Shown: in pieces, positions 41,744 through 51,025 of the stretch
Layout of the letters: each line of letters opens with the position of its first letter
Position numbering within the stretch: the stretch's first letter is position 1
DNA from: Spirochaetales bacterium
GTDB taxonomy: Bacteria > Spirochaetota > Spirochaetia > UBA9216
Direction: 5' to 3'
Assembly (NCBI GenBank): GCA_016839055.1
Contig: JAEKNX010000011.1
Location: 98,015 to 162,014 of the forward strand
DNA length: 64,000 nucleotides
The notes under the pieces: generated by a model
Told to the model about the DNA's origin: nothing
Databases searched by the model: none
Seen by the model: only the letters and a program-made list of their open reading frames with translations
Made by a program: the position numbers and the translations under genes

Positions 41744-43465
41744 TTATCGGTCATCGGCCGATGAGATCTCCAGTTCGGTGATCATCGATTTTGTAATTAT
41801 TTCCGGAAGCAGGACCGCCTTATCCGAGCCGGCGGGATACCAGGAGTAGAAGGGGACCCCGGCCCGTCCGAAGTCAGCCATCCACTTATTAATCTCCGGA
41901 TTCTTATTTGTAAAATCTCCGTGAATAAGGACGGCGCCGGACTCTTCGAAAAAACGGCTGATATCCTTGGTGAAGATGACCGCTCTCTCATTCGTTCTGC
42001 AGGTCATGCACCATTTTGCCGAGAAGGCAACGAAGACCGGTCTGTCTCCGCCGGCGGCGGATCTTACCGCATCCGGAGAAAACTCCTGCCATCCCGCATA
42101 GCCGGAGTCAGACTTCCCAATCACCTGCTTCGGGTCATCGACGGCCGGGCTGCCTCCTGCCAGGACTATCCTAGCAGTGAGGGCTATGATTATTACTGCA
42201 AGGGCAAGCCCCGTAAGCCGCTTTCGCGTGGTGGCTCCCGGTCCTGATAGTTTTCCGTACAGCCACAGGGCAACGGTGACGGCAGTCAGATAGATCAGGA
42301 TCCTTGTCAGATAAGCCGGGCTGCTCTGATACATCAGTACGTCTATCAGCCAGACGGAGGTTCCGATGAGAAGGAATCCCATGACTTCCCGAAATGTATT
42401 CATCCATGCCCCCGGCTTAGGCAGTCTTGATACAATGGCAGGGAAGAAACCAATTAATATGAATGGAAATGCCAGCCCAAGGCCAATCATTATGAATATG
42501 GCAATAATAACGGCAGGCGGCTGGGAGAACGCGAAGCCTGCGGCGGTTCCGAGGAAGGGTGCGGTGCAGGGTGTTGCCAGAAGAACCGCGATAATTCCGC
42601 TGAAAAAATGAGAGCCGGCGTGGCTTTTTTTCCCAATTGCCGGTCCTCTGCGCATTACAGGCGCAGATATGGTGAAAACCTCGAAGAGCGACAGGGCGAA
42701 TACGAATATAATTGTAAGGAGAACGAGTACGAAATTCCTGTTCTGAAATTGAAAACCCCATCCGACCTGCTGTCCTGAGGCCTTTATGATGATTATTATT
42801 ATTGCAAGAACAAGGAGCGACATAACCACCCCGGCAGTGTAGAGCATGGAGGAGGAGAGAATCTGTCTGCGGTTTTCACCGCCCTGTTTTACAAGACTAA
42901 GCGCCTTTATCGACAGCACAGGCAGAACGCAGGGCATTACGTTAAGAAGCAGTCCGCCTAAAAAGGCCATAAGTAGAAAGATAAGCAGATTTCCGGTCCG
43001 AATGTTCACCGGAACCGATCCAGCCTGCACTACCTTGAGTTCTGCCGTTACAGTATCAGATTCCGGAAAAAAACAAGTACCCTCCTCATCACAGAGCTGC
43101 CAAGCGGCTTTCAGACGGAGTTCGGTGTCTTTCTCAGGATCCCAGCCCAGGAGTTCCGCCTCGAGTATGGTCTCTCCATAGAAACTGTATTCTTCACCCG
43201 CATCCGGAGCCGCCGGATAGGATATTTCACCTAGTGAGGCTGTATTCGGAGATATGATGGAGACGTAGAAGAAATCTTTTTGAAAAGTCTGATGATAACC
43301 TTCCGGAAAATTATAGATTATCCGGACAATAGGATTTTCAGATGTTCCTCCGCCTATGACCTCCGCTCGCACTTCGGCGGGCGGTACATTGATCTGTCCG
43401 GAGAGGCTGAAAACCGCTGTAGTAAGCAAAAGAATGAGAAAAAACAGTCTTGAAAATTTATTCAT
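41744..43465 (-). CDS. dsbD: DsbD-like thiol:disulfide interchange protein
   Basis: This 573-residue protein moves reducing power from cytoplasmic thioredoxin to the periplasm. It has a signal peptide (ending near SLSG), an N-terminal periplasmic domain (about 25-150), a central membrane domain with about eight helices and the MPCVLPVLSIKAL and ATPCTAPFLGTA cysteines, and a C-terminal thioredoxin-like domain with Cys486-Met-Thr-Cys489. The central GGQLLNVMPC-type entry (here GGLLLNVMPCVLP) is typical. It overlaps the CPBP protease gene by four bases and follows it on the minus strand. Confidence 0.9.
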   Translation of the reverse strand: MNKFSRLFFLILLLTTAVFSLSGQINVPPAEVRAEVIGGGTSENPIVRIIYNFPEGYHQTFQKDFFYVSIISPNTASLGEISYPAAPDAGEEYSFYGETILEAELLGWDPEKDTELRLKAAWQLCDEEGTCFFPESDTVTAELKVVQAGSVPVNIRTGNLLIFLLMAFLGGLLLNVMPCVLPVLSIKALSLVKQGGENRRQILSSSMLYTAGVVMSLLVLAIIIIIIKASGQQVGWGFQFQNRNFVLVLLTIIFVFALSLFEVFTISAPVMRRGPAIGKKSHAGSHFFSGIIAVLLATPCTAPFLGTAAGFAFSQPPAVIIAIFIMIGLGLAFPFILIGFFPAIVSRLPKPGAWMNTFREVMGFLLIGTSVWLIDVLMYQSSPAYLTRILIYLTAVTVALWLYGKLSGPGATTRKRLTGLALAVIIIALTARIVLAGGSPAVDDPKQVIGKSDSGYAGWQEFSPDAVRSAAGGDRPVFVAFSAKWCMTCRTNERAVIFTKDISRFFEESGAVLIHGDFTNKNPEINKWMADFGRAGVPFYSWYPAGSDKAVLLPEIITKSMITELEISSADDR

Positions 43466-44169
43466 AAGACCCCCATCATGCTGATAATTAATACGGAAAA
43501 ATTATATAGACCGTGTCCTATCGAAATAGCATGGATTGATTTCGTCTTCGTGAAGACGAAAGAGAGAAATACCGCGATTACCGCCGTCGCGGCAAAGGCA
43601 TAGAATCCTTCGTAGATATGACCGCTCCCAAAAAGCAGTGCACTCACCGCGGCGGCGGGCACTATCTTTAAGCCGGATTTTTCGAGAGATTTTACCAGGT
43701 ATGCCCGAAAAAAAATTTCTTCACTATATCCGGTTGCTATGCATGAGATTACTACCAGCGGGATAAGTGACGGATTTCCGAACTGCCAGCCCGCGCCATA
43801 GACTACAGGATTTCCAAGATCGGGCACGAATATTTTAGAAATGAATCCGACGGGAATTATGCAGATGTAAATTCCCAATAGAACCGCGGCCGCTTTCAGC
43901 AGATCAGCCGGCTTAAATCTGTTGATATTATAGTCACTCAGCTTCCGGCCTGGTTTAAGGATAATTATGTAGAGGGTCAGAAAGATCTGAGGAAGCGTTG
44001 TCATGATGTAAAACAGGTTAAACCAGGTGCTTTCGAAGATATCAGAGTCAAATTCCTGCATCCCCTGGGATATATAACCAGGTAGAAAGAAGACAGAAAA
44101 GAGTAATAAGGGCTCAAACGCCGTTAAATTGATTTTTTTAATGTTTCTACTGGAAAAAATATCATTCAC
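43462..44169 (-). CDS. CPBP family intramembrane metalloprotease (CAAX protease-like)
   Basis: This is an integral membrane protein with about seven helices. The CPBP motifs are present: EEIFFRAYL with the paired glutamates and arginine, and FGSGHIYEG with the metal-binding histidine. Family members include prenyl-protein and bacteriocin-related proteases. The start is uncertain. A TTG at 44205 gives 247 residues, but TTGCAA there reads better as a -35 box with TAATAT at 44183-44178; I prefer the GTG at 44169 (235 residues). It is coupled to dsbD by an ATGA overlap. Confidence 0.78.
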   Translation of the reverse strand: MNDIFSSRNIKKINLTAFEPLLLFSVFFLPGYISQGMQEFDSDIFESTWFNLFYIMTTLPQIFLTLYIIILKPGRKLSDYNINRFKPADLLKAAAVLLGIYICIIPVGFISKIFVPDLGNPVVYGAGWQFGNPSLIPLVVISCIATGYSEEIFFRAYLVKSLEKSGLKIVPAAAVSALLFGSGHIYEGFYAFAATAVIAVFLSFVFTKTKSIHAISIGHGLYNFSVLIISMMGVL

Positions 44170-44177
44170 CTTGTAGA

Positions 44178-44205
44178 ATATTACTGATATTCTTATGAAT
44201 TGCAA
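44178..44205 (-). promoter_or_regulatory. promoter of the CPBP-dsbD unit, near-leaderless
   Basis: On the minus strand: TTGCAA (44205-44200), 16 bases, TAATAT (44183-44178), eight bases, GTG at 44169. If correct, the TTG of the longer frame is the -35 box and not a start codon. Confidence 0.45.
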
Positions 44206-44243
44206 GAAATTTCGGACGGTTACAGTTAATAAGGTAAAAGATC

Positions 44244-44251
44244 GATACTAA
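44244..44251 (+). promoter_or_regulatory. -10-like box of the PilZ gene, leaderless geometry
   Basis: GATACTAA lies directly before the ATG at 44256. GATACT (44244-44249) ends six bases upstream of the ATG. The -35 region (TTACAG at 44220-44225, 18-base spacing) is weak. No Shine-Dalgarno is present. Confidence 0.35.
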
Positions 44252-44255
44252 TATT

Positions 44256-45290
44256 ATGTGGATTATTATAGGCGTTATTTTTGTACTTTTAATTATTCTC
44301 CTTGTTGTTCTCAGGAAAATGGGAGGTGGAAACTTTCCCTGGATCCAGTTTTATGCAAAAGGCCGGGAATCCGGATTCAGCATGAACGAATGTCGTCTTC
44401 TCCGGAAGGTTGCAGTCGAGAACCGGCTTGAGAATCCGACATCTCTTTTCTGGTCAATAAATCAGCTTGATAGATCCATCAGGGGAACCATTATAAGGTT
44501 TCGTGATGAGGGCGGCCTGACAGATGAAGAAAATGTGAAATTTGTGTCAAAGCTGTTTGATTTTCGGCGCAGAGTTGAGCTGAATCTGCCAAAATATAAA
44601 CTAGGTCTTAAATCCAGCAGGAAAATCGCCGCTCATCAGAGAATAAAGATTATTCTTCCCGGCGCAGGAAACTACAACGCTAGCGTTGTCGAGAATCTCA
44701 GACGTTATCTTGCTATTTCATATCCAGAAGGACCAGTGCTGCCGGAAGGTTTCGACTGGAAGGGACAGCCTATCAATGTGTTCTTCTGGCGGGGTGATGA
44801 CGCGGGTTATGTATTTGAATCAACCGTACTCGAAGACTATTCGGAAAAGAATTATTCCATCCTGCATATAGGTCATTCGGACAACCTTACTCGAAGTCAG
44901 AAGAGATCCTCGATAAGGATCGATATTAATAAGCCAGCCTATCTTTACCTTCTTAAGAGCATCGCAGATGCTAATGACAGGGAGGAGAAGACTTCAGGAC
45001 TGCGCTGTCGTGTTCTCGATATCTCCGAGGGTGGAGCGGCACTCATGATCGGCGGAAAGGCCAAGGTCGGGATAGCTGTGAAGCTGCAGATCAATTTATC
45101 TTCCTATAAGATTAGAATGTGCGGAACAGTAAAAGGTGTTAATTTTAATCCAAAGAAGAACCAGTCAATTCTTCATCTTCAGGCTGTGTCGCTGCATCCT
45201 GTAATTCGCAATCAGCTGCTCTCTTATGTCTATAATATTTTCGGAGAGAGGGAACCCCGTACCAAAAAAAACAGAGTTTCAAGTTACTGA
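44256..45290 (+). CDS. membrane-anchored PilZ-domain protein (cyclic-di-GMP receptor)
   Basis: This 344-residue protein has one N-terminal membrane helix (IIIGVIFVLLIILLVVL), a middle region of about 200 residues and a C-terminal PilZ domain. The cyclic-di-GMP contacts are readable: RSSIR (RxxxR) near residue 215 and DISEGGAAL (DxSxxG) near residue 252. The middle part resembles the PilZN-type extension of spirochaete PlzA-like proteins. Motility or surface control by cyclic-di-GMP is inferred. It leads a plus-strand run with the HEAT-repeat and comEC genes. The start has no Shine-Dalgarno and sits behind a -10-like box. Confidence 0.85.
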   Translation: MWIIIGVIFVLLIILLVVLRKMGGGNFPWIQFYAKGRESGFSMNECRLLRKVAVENRLENPTSLFWSINQLDRSIRGTIIRFRDEGGLTDEENVKFVSKLFDFRRRVELNLPKYKLGLKSSRKIAAHQRIKIILPGAGNYNASVVENLRRYLAISYPEGPVLPEGFDWKGQPINVFFWRGDDAGYVFESTVLEDYSEKNYSILHIGHSDNLTRSQKRSSIRIDINKPAYLYLLKSIADANDREEKTSGLRCRVLDISEGGAALMIGGKAKVGIAVKLQINLSSYKIRMCGTVKGVNFNPKKNQSILHLQAVSLHPVIRNQLLSYVYNIFGEREPRTKKNRVSSY

Positions 45291-45299
45291 GGGGATTTA

Positions 45300-46502
45300 A
45301 TGAAAATAAAACCGGTCAAAGCTATTCTATTACTTCTGATTATTCTGACCATAACAGTTACGCCTCTCTTTGGTGCGGATGATTCGGAAATTGTAGAAGC
45401 ATTCAGAAAGAATTTTACGAGGGGAAGCCTCGCGACGAAGGTTCGTGTACTTCAGGATTCTATCGAATATGAAGACGCTGATATGGCGCCTCTTTATACT
45501 CTCTCTCTTGAATTTATTACCGGTAATTCGTGGATGCTTCAGAGTGATAGTCTCGGTAGGGAATTGATGCTTTTTACAATCAGACTCCTTGGAACACACC
45601 GGATTGAAGAATCGGCGCCTCTGCTGTGGGAGTTCTTCAATGATATCGATGATAATGCTCTTCGCATCGAAATCATGAGCTCGCTCGGCGCGACCGCGGC
45701 CGGTAATTCTGTGATTATCTATGGAATTAATGCCTGGCTGCGAGAATACAACGGTCGTTTTAAGGCAGGAGAAGAGGTAGATCATAAGCTTGCCGCTGAA
45801 ACGGTAGCGGCGCTCGGGAAGCTCGGAGATCCGACGTCTTTCCCCATCGTGTTCACAACCGGTACCATCGGGTATTCTGATATTGTGAATCTCAGCGCAG
45901 CCGAAGCCCTGGGCGGGATAGAAGGTTATTTTACTGATCATATAATCCAGGTCATCAGGAGTAGCGTTCCAGAAGAGAAGCTTGCCGCTCTCAAGGCCGC
46001 CTACGGCCAAAACAGTCTGACCCGCGAGGACAAGGCGTCAATTGCCATCGTCGGACTCGATATAGGGCTTTATTCTGAAGTTCTGGATACTGAAGCTGAG
46101 GGATTTCTGCGCGAACTCCGATACGAAGCTGTACGGGAGCTTACCGCTCTGAACTGGTCCGGCGGTACAGATAATCTTATTCAGCATTTTGATAATACAG
46201 TTTTTGAATACGAACAGAAATTATGCAGGAAAGTGAATCTTATTGAGGCCATGGATGCACTCGGAACTTCCGGCTCACATGATGCCGCGGTAAGATTGAC
46301 AATATATCTTGAAGTGCTGAATTCTTATACTGAAAATGGACAGATTGTGGATGAACAGATAATTCTCAGTGTCATAAGGAATTTGAGTGAACTCGGAGAC
46401 AATACAGCTTTCGATTATCTTCTTTATACCGGATATTTGAATTATTCCGGTTCGGTGAAACGAGCTGCAAGGGAGGCACTGAAAAATCTTAAAAATATTT
46501 AA
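45300..46502 (+). CDS. exported HEAT-repeat protein (paralogue 1)
   Basis: This 400-residue protein has a signal peptide (ILLLLIILTITVTPLFGA) and a helical body with HEAT-like repeats, such as APLLWEFFNDIDDNALRIEI and AAETVAALGKLGDPTSFPIV. It should be a periplasmic scaffold. GGGG lies before the ATG. A paralogue with similar ends lies at 49815-51008, on the other side of comEC, ksgA and a lipoprotein gene. The partner is unknown. Its last bases contain the Shine-Dalgarno-like GGGAGG that could serve comEC. Confidence 0.78.
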   Translation: MKIKPVKAILLLLIILTITVTPLFGADDSEIVEAFRKNFTRGSLATKVRVLQDSIEYEDADMAPLYTLSLEFITGNSWMLQSDSLGRELMLFTIRLLGTHRIEESAPLLWEFFNDIDDNALRIEIMSSLGATAAGNSVIIYGINAWLREYNGRFKAGEEVDHKLAAETVAALGKLGDPTSFPIVFTTGTIGYSDIVNLSAAEALGGIEGYFTDHIIQVIRSSVPEEKLAALKAAYGQNSLTREDKASIAIVGLDIGLYSEVLDTEAEGFLRELRYEAVRELTALNWSGGTDNLIQHFDNTVFEYEQKLCRKVNLIEAMDALGTSGSHDAAVRLTIYLEVLNSYTENGQIVDEQIILSVIRNLSELGDNTAFDYLLYTGYLNYSGSVKRAAREALKNLKNI

Positions 46503-48027
46503 AAGTATTTTTATTTCCAAAATTTCCGCGAATCCCGCGGTCTACGGATTTTTTCTTGCCTTTCTTATCCGTCTGCTTCTGATAGAGAATCTCAGCAGAC
46601 ATCTGCGAATAATTATTCCAATCTCCGCCGCCTGCCTGTCGGCGGTCTTTTTTCTGATAATATTACTGAAACAGAAATCTTCTCCCAAAGAAAGTGTACG
46701 AAAGCTGTTTTTTCTTGCTTCATTTTCGGTCGGGCTGGTAATATCAAGTGGATTCGGCTTGGTAGAGGAGGGGCAGGTTCCCTGGCTGGGGTTGCCGGTA
46801 GAGCAGGTTACGCAGTTTACCTGCTACGCCCGCTCCGACAGCAGGAAGCTTTCCGGAGGAGGGTACATCCTCGAAGCGGAGCTGCGCGGAGTTCAGAACA
46901 GCAGCGGTGCCCGGACAGGAGCCGGAGGAAAGCTGCTTTGCTTTTTTGAGTATGATCCCGTAATTTACATGGGTGGGATTATTTCTGCGGAGACCGGACT
47001 TAGGGCCAGCCCTGAGCTTGCCGAAATATATAAATCTCAAAACCTTGGTAATATTTCGCTTTTGAAAGAGCCGCTATGCCTTACCGCCTATCCGAGAGCC
47101 GGAGAGCTTGTAAGCCTCGGGCGAAAGTCCTCAGTATGGAGAATCAGGGAGGCTCTTTCCAGGGGGATCGAGCAGAGATGTTATAAGATGGGGGAAGATT
47201 CCGGAGGCCTGCTGCTTGCCCTGCTTCTCGGCAACAGAGATGGTCTATCAATATGGGAGAGCCGTATATTTCGGGAAGCCGGATGTTCACACATCCTGGC
47301 CCTTTCGGGGATGCATCTGGGAATACTGTCGGCCTTGATTCTCCTTATCCTGCATCCCCTTCCGGGGCGAAAGCCGGCTTTTATCGTAAGCTCGGTAATA
47401 GTTCTGGTATACCTCATCCTTACAGGATTCGGAATATCTCTGGTCAGGGCTGCCCTTATGTATTTTCTGTTCGGATTGTCGAATGCGTTTTACCGGAAAA
47501 CTTCCGCTTTTGATATCCTGCTGCTGTCTTTCGTCGTACTAACCGCTGCAGCTCCCTCGACTTTTTATACTCTGTCGTTTCAGCTCTCCTTTCTCGCGGT
47601 CGCAGGAATTCTGACGGCAGCTCCCGAGATTAATCAATTTTTAAAGCCCTGGCTTCCGGCTGCCCTCAGGCTGCCGCTTTCCTGTTCAGCAGGAGCGCAG
47701 CTGCTGGTCATTCCGCTTCTGCTGCCGACTTTCGGGGTAATCTACCCGGTCGGGTTGATTGCCGGTATCATTATAGCGCCGATGGTGACTCTGTTTATAT
47801 GGTCGGGCCTGATTTTTTTGATTACAGGGCTCAAACCGGTTTCTATTTTTTCTGATTTAATTTATAAAGCTATATGCCGGGTTGCCGAGACAGCTGCCGC
47901 TGCTCCGTCTGTATCCTATGACGAGTCGGCCCTCTGGCTGGTACCGCTTCTCGCGGGCCTTATTATTTTGCTGTCAATGTACAGCATCCGCAGGAGAATG
48001 TTGAATGGAATATCCGGTAAATTATGA
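46486..48027 (+). CDS. comEC: ComEC/Rec2-type DNA uptake channel, short form; start codon unclear
   Basis: ComEC forms the inner-membrane channel for transformation. The competence domain is clear: LLALLLGNRDGLS, then FREAGCSHILALSGMHLGIL and a series of helices to the C-terminus; no metallo-beta-lactamase domain follows. The first ordinary start is a TTG at 46759, but the frame is open back to 46483 and the extra codons encode two ComEC-like N-terminal helices (NPAVYGFFLAFLIRLLLIEN and ISAACLSAVFFLIILLK). GGGAGG at 46471-46476 is well placed for an ATC at 46486; ATA (46495) or ATT (46507) are alternatives. No ATG, GTG or TTG exists there. It overlaps ksgA by 23 bases. Confidence 0.8.
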   Translation: MLKIFKSIFISKISANPAVYGFFLAFLIRLLLIENLSRHLRIIIPISAACLSAVFFLIILLKQKSSPKESVRKLFFLASFSVGLVISSGFGLVEEGQVPWLGLPVEQVTQFTCYARSDSRKLSGGGYILEAELRGVQNSSGARTGAGGKLLCFFEYDPVIYMGGIISAETGLRASPELAEIYKSQNLGNISLLKEPLCLTAYPRAGELVSLGRKSSVWRIREALSRGIEQRCYKMGEDSGGLLLALLLGNRDGLSIWESRIFREAGCSHILALSGMHLGILSALILLILHPLPGRKPAFIVSSVIVLVYLILTGFGISLVRAALMYFLFGLSNAFYRKTSAFDILLLSFVVLTAAAPSTFYTLSFQLSFLAVAGILTAAPEINQFLKPWLPAALRLPLSCSAGAQLLVIPLLLPTFGVIYPVGLIAGIIIAPMVTLFIWSGLIFLITGLKPVSIFSDLIYKAICRVAETAAAAPSVSYDESALWLVPLLAGLIILLSMYSIRRRMLNGISGKL

Positions 48028-48865
48028 TTCTCCGGGCGAGCTCAGGGATTTTCTGGAATCAAGGGGCCTGAGCATGAAAAAGAGGTTCGGTCAGAACTTT
48101 CTTGTTAACCGCGGCGCCCGTGAGAAGCTGACAGGCTTTCTGCCGGTAGAGAAGGGAAGCCGGGTTTGGGAGATAGGCCCGGGTCTTGGGGCAATGACCT
48201 GGCATCTGCTTGAAAAGGGCGCAGATATTACTGTGTTCGAGATAGATCATGGGTTTATTAGCTGTTTGAAGGAATTTTACGGTAATCTGCCGAATTTTAC
48301 CATGATCGAAGGTGATTTCCTTAAGAATTTTAAAGGTACTTCCAAATTGCCGGCAGTTCCTGATTATATTCTCGGGAATCTCCCCTATGTGAGTGGATCT
48401 GTTATGATAGCCTCCATCGTTAGGTCGGGGCTGCTGCCGAAGAAGATGGTTTTTACGGTGCAGAAAGAAGTCGGCCGGCGAATGGCCGCGAAGCCGGACA
48501 GTAGTGACTTTTCCAGTTTTTCACTAGTCTGCCAATCGAAATGTGATGTGGCCCTGAGGGGAGAGCTGAAATCCGGTTCCTTCTATCCGCGGCCTGCAGT
48601 CCAGTCTATTATTGTCGAAATGACTCCGCACGGCAGATTCAATCCCGGAAATGAGGAGCTATACTATCAGCTAATTGATGATCTCTTTCTTGCGCGCAGA
48701 AAGAAAATTTCAAATAATCTTGGAAGCGGAAAGACTGCCGCGACTTTCGGGAAGGAGAAGGTCCTATCAGCCCTTGAAAAAGCCGGAATTTCCGGAGGAG
48801 TAAGGGCCGAGACGCTCGCGGTAGAGGATATAGAAAAACTCAGCAGATTAATATCGGAAATTTAA
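48005..48865 (+). CDS. rsmA: 16S rRNA dimethyladenosine transferase (RsmA/KsgA)
   Basis: This 286-residue enzyme dimethylates two adjacent adenosines near the 3' end of 16S rRNA. Motifs: KKRFGQNFLVN near residue 20, the SAM-binding VWEIGPGLGAMTWHL near 50 and the catalytic ILGNLPYVSGS (NLPY) near 120. AGGAG precedes the ATG, which lies inside the end of comEC. It is the final gene of the unit; the next gene has its own promoter. Confidence 0.93.
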   Translation: MEYPVNYDSPGELRDFLESRGLSMKKRFGQNFLVNRGAREKLTGFLPVEKGSRVWEIGPGLGAMTWHLLEKGADITVFEIDHGFISCLKEFYGNLPNFTMIEGDFLKNFKGTSKLPAVPDYILGNLPYVSGSVMIASIVRSGLLPKKMVFTVQKEVGRRMAAKPDSSDFSSFSLVCQSKCDVALRGELKSGSFYPRPAVQSIIVEMTPHGRFNPGNEELYYQLIDDLFLARRKKISNNLGSGKTAATFGKEKVLSALEKAGISGGVRAETLAVEDIEKLSRLISEI

Positions 48866-48885
48866 CAAAAATATCTACAGTTGTT

Positions 48886-48914
48886 TTGACTATTAGAGGA
48901 CTTATTCATATAAT
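48886..48914 (+). promoter_or_regulatory. strong sigma-70-type promoter of the lipoprotein/HEAT unit
   Basis: TTGACT (48886-48891), 17 bases, TATAAT (48909-48914, perfect). The predicted start is near 48921, leaving a leader of about 31 bases with AAGGAG before the ATG at 48952. This is a conventional, non-leaderless example. Confidence 0.75.
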
Positions 48915-48951
48915 TTGAATGAGTTTATAAGGCTTTCAAGGAGTAATTTTG

Positions 48952-49818
48952 ATGAAACAAATTATTATAAGCCTGTTTGCTGCCGCGGTATTGTTGACTG
49001 CCGGCTGTACAACAGTCTCCGATACGCAGGATGCGGATGGGAAAAACAAAGGCAATTCCGCAGTCGAAGGAAAGGTTCAGGAAAAAAAAACGGTCTACGT
49101 AGCCAATGTTGTCAGGGAAACTAGTTTCTTTAATGACGGATATATCAAAAGCTATACCAGCTATAGTTATGATGAGGATATGAATATTGTTCGGGAAGAT
49201 ATGTTTGATTCCTTTGATCAGATTCTTGAGTCTGCGGTTTATGAGTATTCGGAAAGCGGCATAGAAAGCCGCCTGCTTTATAACAACAGAGGCGCTCTTC
49301 AATCGTCTAAAAAGACTATAAGGACAGCAGAAGGACAGCCTCTGTCTGAAAGTTCTTATGACGCCGAAGGCACACTTCAGACAGTATCCAGTTATGAGTA
49401 CGATGTCGATGGAAAGAAGATAAGGTGGACCGTCGCCGACGGCGTAGGAATAATTCTTTCGGAGACTCTGTACCTCTATGATGGCGGACTTCCGGTATCA
49501 ATAGAACTGAATGATGCCGGCGGAAAGATGCAGGAGCTTTTTAGTCTTGAATATAAGGCTGGTCTCCTTGTCAGAAAAAATCACCTTGATGCTGACGGTA
49601 AGATAATCTCCGGAATTCAATATGAATATGACGGCAGGAATCTCATTTCAGAGAAATACTTACGGCCTAACGGCTCAACCCATAGAACAGTTCTATTTAC
49701 AAATGATGAGCGAGGAAATCCTGTAAAAGAAGAGTTTTTTGATGGAAACGGTGATCTGAAAGACTGGATAGAGCGGAAATATGAGTATACCACAGAAGAA
49801 ATTCTGGTTTGGGAATGA
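48952..49818 (+). CDS. predicted lipoprotein with YD-like repeats
   Basis: This 288-residue protein starts with a lipoprotein signal (MKQIIISLFAAAVLLTAGC, lipobox LTAGC). The body has repeated beta-rich units of the type YEYDVDGKK, YLYDGGL, YEYDGRNL and so on, about every 30 residues, resembling the YD/RHS pattern of beta-sheet proteins. No enzyme motif is seen. The ATG at 48952 has AAGGAG upstream and is preferred over the TTG at 48949. It overlaps the second HEAT gene. Function unknown; cell-envelope location is likely. Confidence 0.78.
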   Translation: MKQIIISLFAAAVLLTAGCTTVSDTQDADGKNKGNSAVEGKVQEKKTVYVANVVRETSFFNDGYIKSYTSYSYDEDMNIVREDMFDSFDQILESAVYEYSESGIESRLLYNNRGALQSSKKTIRTAEGQPLSESSYDAEGTLQTVSSYEYDVDGKKIRWTVADGVGIILSETLYLYDGGLPVSIELNDAGGKMQELFSLEYKAGLLVRKNHLDADGKIISGIQYEYDGRNLISEKYLRPNGSTHRTVLFTNDERGNPVKEEFFDGNGDLKDWIERKYEYTTEEILVWE

Positions 49819-51008
49819 GACGGGAAATGATGAGAAAGATAATATTGAAAGCTATCATAATGGTTCTGCTGGTGTCGGCATCCGTGACGCCGGTATTCGG
49901 TAATGAGTTGTCCGCTGTCTGGTCAAGAATCTATAACACAACCGAACAGCTAGGCGCGAAACTTGTGGTCATGCAGAACATTGTTGATTTGCATAACCGG
50001 GATATGGAACCTGTTATTACTGACGCGCTTAAAGAAATAATATACACAAGAGATGAATCTCTCAGTTTCAGCGAAAGGCAGGAACATAATGATTTAATCC
50101 GGATCATGGTGATGGAGCTCGGTAATCTGAAGGCTGTGGATGCCGCTCCTGATATATATGAGGTTGTTAAGATCACCGAAGATGATTTTCTACGTTCAGT
50201 TGCCATTGTCGGACTCGGTACAGCAGGCGCACGAGATTATGCTGATGAAATCGCAGAATTTCTACGTAAGCTGAATCTCGAAATAATTATTATTGAGAAT
50301 AATGAAAAACGGGAATCTCTTGTTAATGCCTGCATTCTCGCGCTTGAACGGTTAAAGCATCCTGACGGATTTGAACCGGTATTTTACGCATCGGTCGGAC
50401 GTTACTCACGCGATAGTGTAGCCAAAGCCGACAGAGCCCTTAAAAACATGCTCGAAGATCCTACAGATCTGCTGATAAAAATTGTGAAGGATGACACTCC
50501 CTTCAGCATAAGGCTTGCCGCTCTCGAAGTTGAGAACCGCTCTGCCGCCTCAGCTGAACGGAAAACCGAATTAGCCAACACGGCAATAGAGGTGAGCCTT
50601 ATCTATAATGCTGTCACTCCGTCAGAGCGAGAGTACCAGACCAGAACTAAGGTCAGGGCTTGTGAGATGATTCGAGATCTAGGTGTCGCGAATCAGGCAG
50701 CCGTACAGTGGCTTGATCTGATGCTTAACTCAAGTGAGAATGTAAATGAGATTGTTATCTGCCTGCAGGCCCTCGGGACATACTCGAGTGATGAGGCTGT
50801 CGCCGTACTTTCGAAATATCTTGATTTTCATAATGAGCGGAGGGCTTTAGGCATTCTTTATAAGGATGAACGGGCAATTCGTGAATGCATAAATGCATTG
50901 GGCAGCAGCGGAAATCAGAACGCCAAGCCTTCACTGAGGATGGTTGAGTTCTCCAACTGGAGCAACCAGACTATCAGGATGGCTAAGAATGCGGCAAAGA
51001 ATCTGTAA
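49815..51008 (+). CDS. exported HEAT-repeat protein (paralogue 2)
   Basis: This protein of about 397 residues has a signal peptide (KAIIMVLLVSASVTPVFG) and HEAT-like helices (AVDAAPDIYEVVKITEDDFL, then SVAIVGLGTAGARDYADEIA). It matches the 45300 protein in length, signal and final segment (ending AAKNL versus ALKNLKNI), so the two are paralogues. The ATG at 49815 overlaps the lipoprotein stop (ATGA); ATGs at 49827 and 49830 are alternatives. It ends before a strong terminator. Confidence 0.77.
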   Translation: MRREMMRKIILKAIIMVLLVSASVTPVFGNELSAVWSRIYNTTEQLGAKLVVMQNIVDLHNRDMEPVITDALKEIIYTRDESLSFSERQEHNDLIRIMVMELGNLKAVDAAPDIYEVVKITEDDFLRSVAIVGLGTAGARDYADEIAEFLRKLNLEIIIIENNEKRESLVNACILALERLKHPDGFEPVFYASVGRYSRDSVAKADRALKNMLEDPTDLLIKIVKDDTPFSIRLAALEVENRSAASAERKTELANTAIEVSLIYNAVTPSEREYQTRTKVRACEMIRDLGVANQAAVQWLDLMLNSSENVNEIVICLQALGTYSSDEAVAVLSKYLDFHNERRALGILYKDERAIRECINALGSSGNQNAKPSLRMVEFSNWSNQTIRMAKNAAKNL

Positions 51009-51025
51009 TATTACTTCAAACTTAT

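Noticed and set aside
46759..46761. TTG at 46759 as comEC start
   Set aside because: It would remove two N-terminal membrane helices that are encoded in the same open frame, and no good Shine-Dalgarno precedes it.
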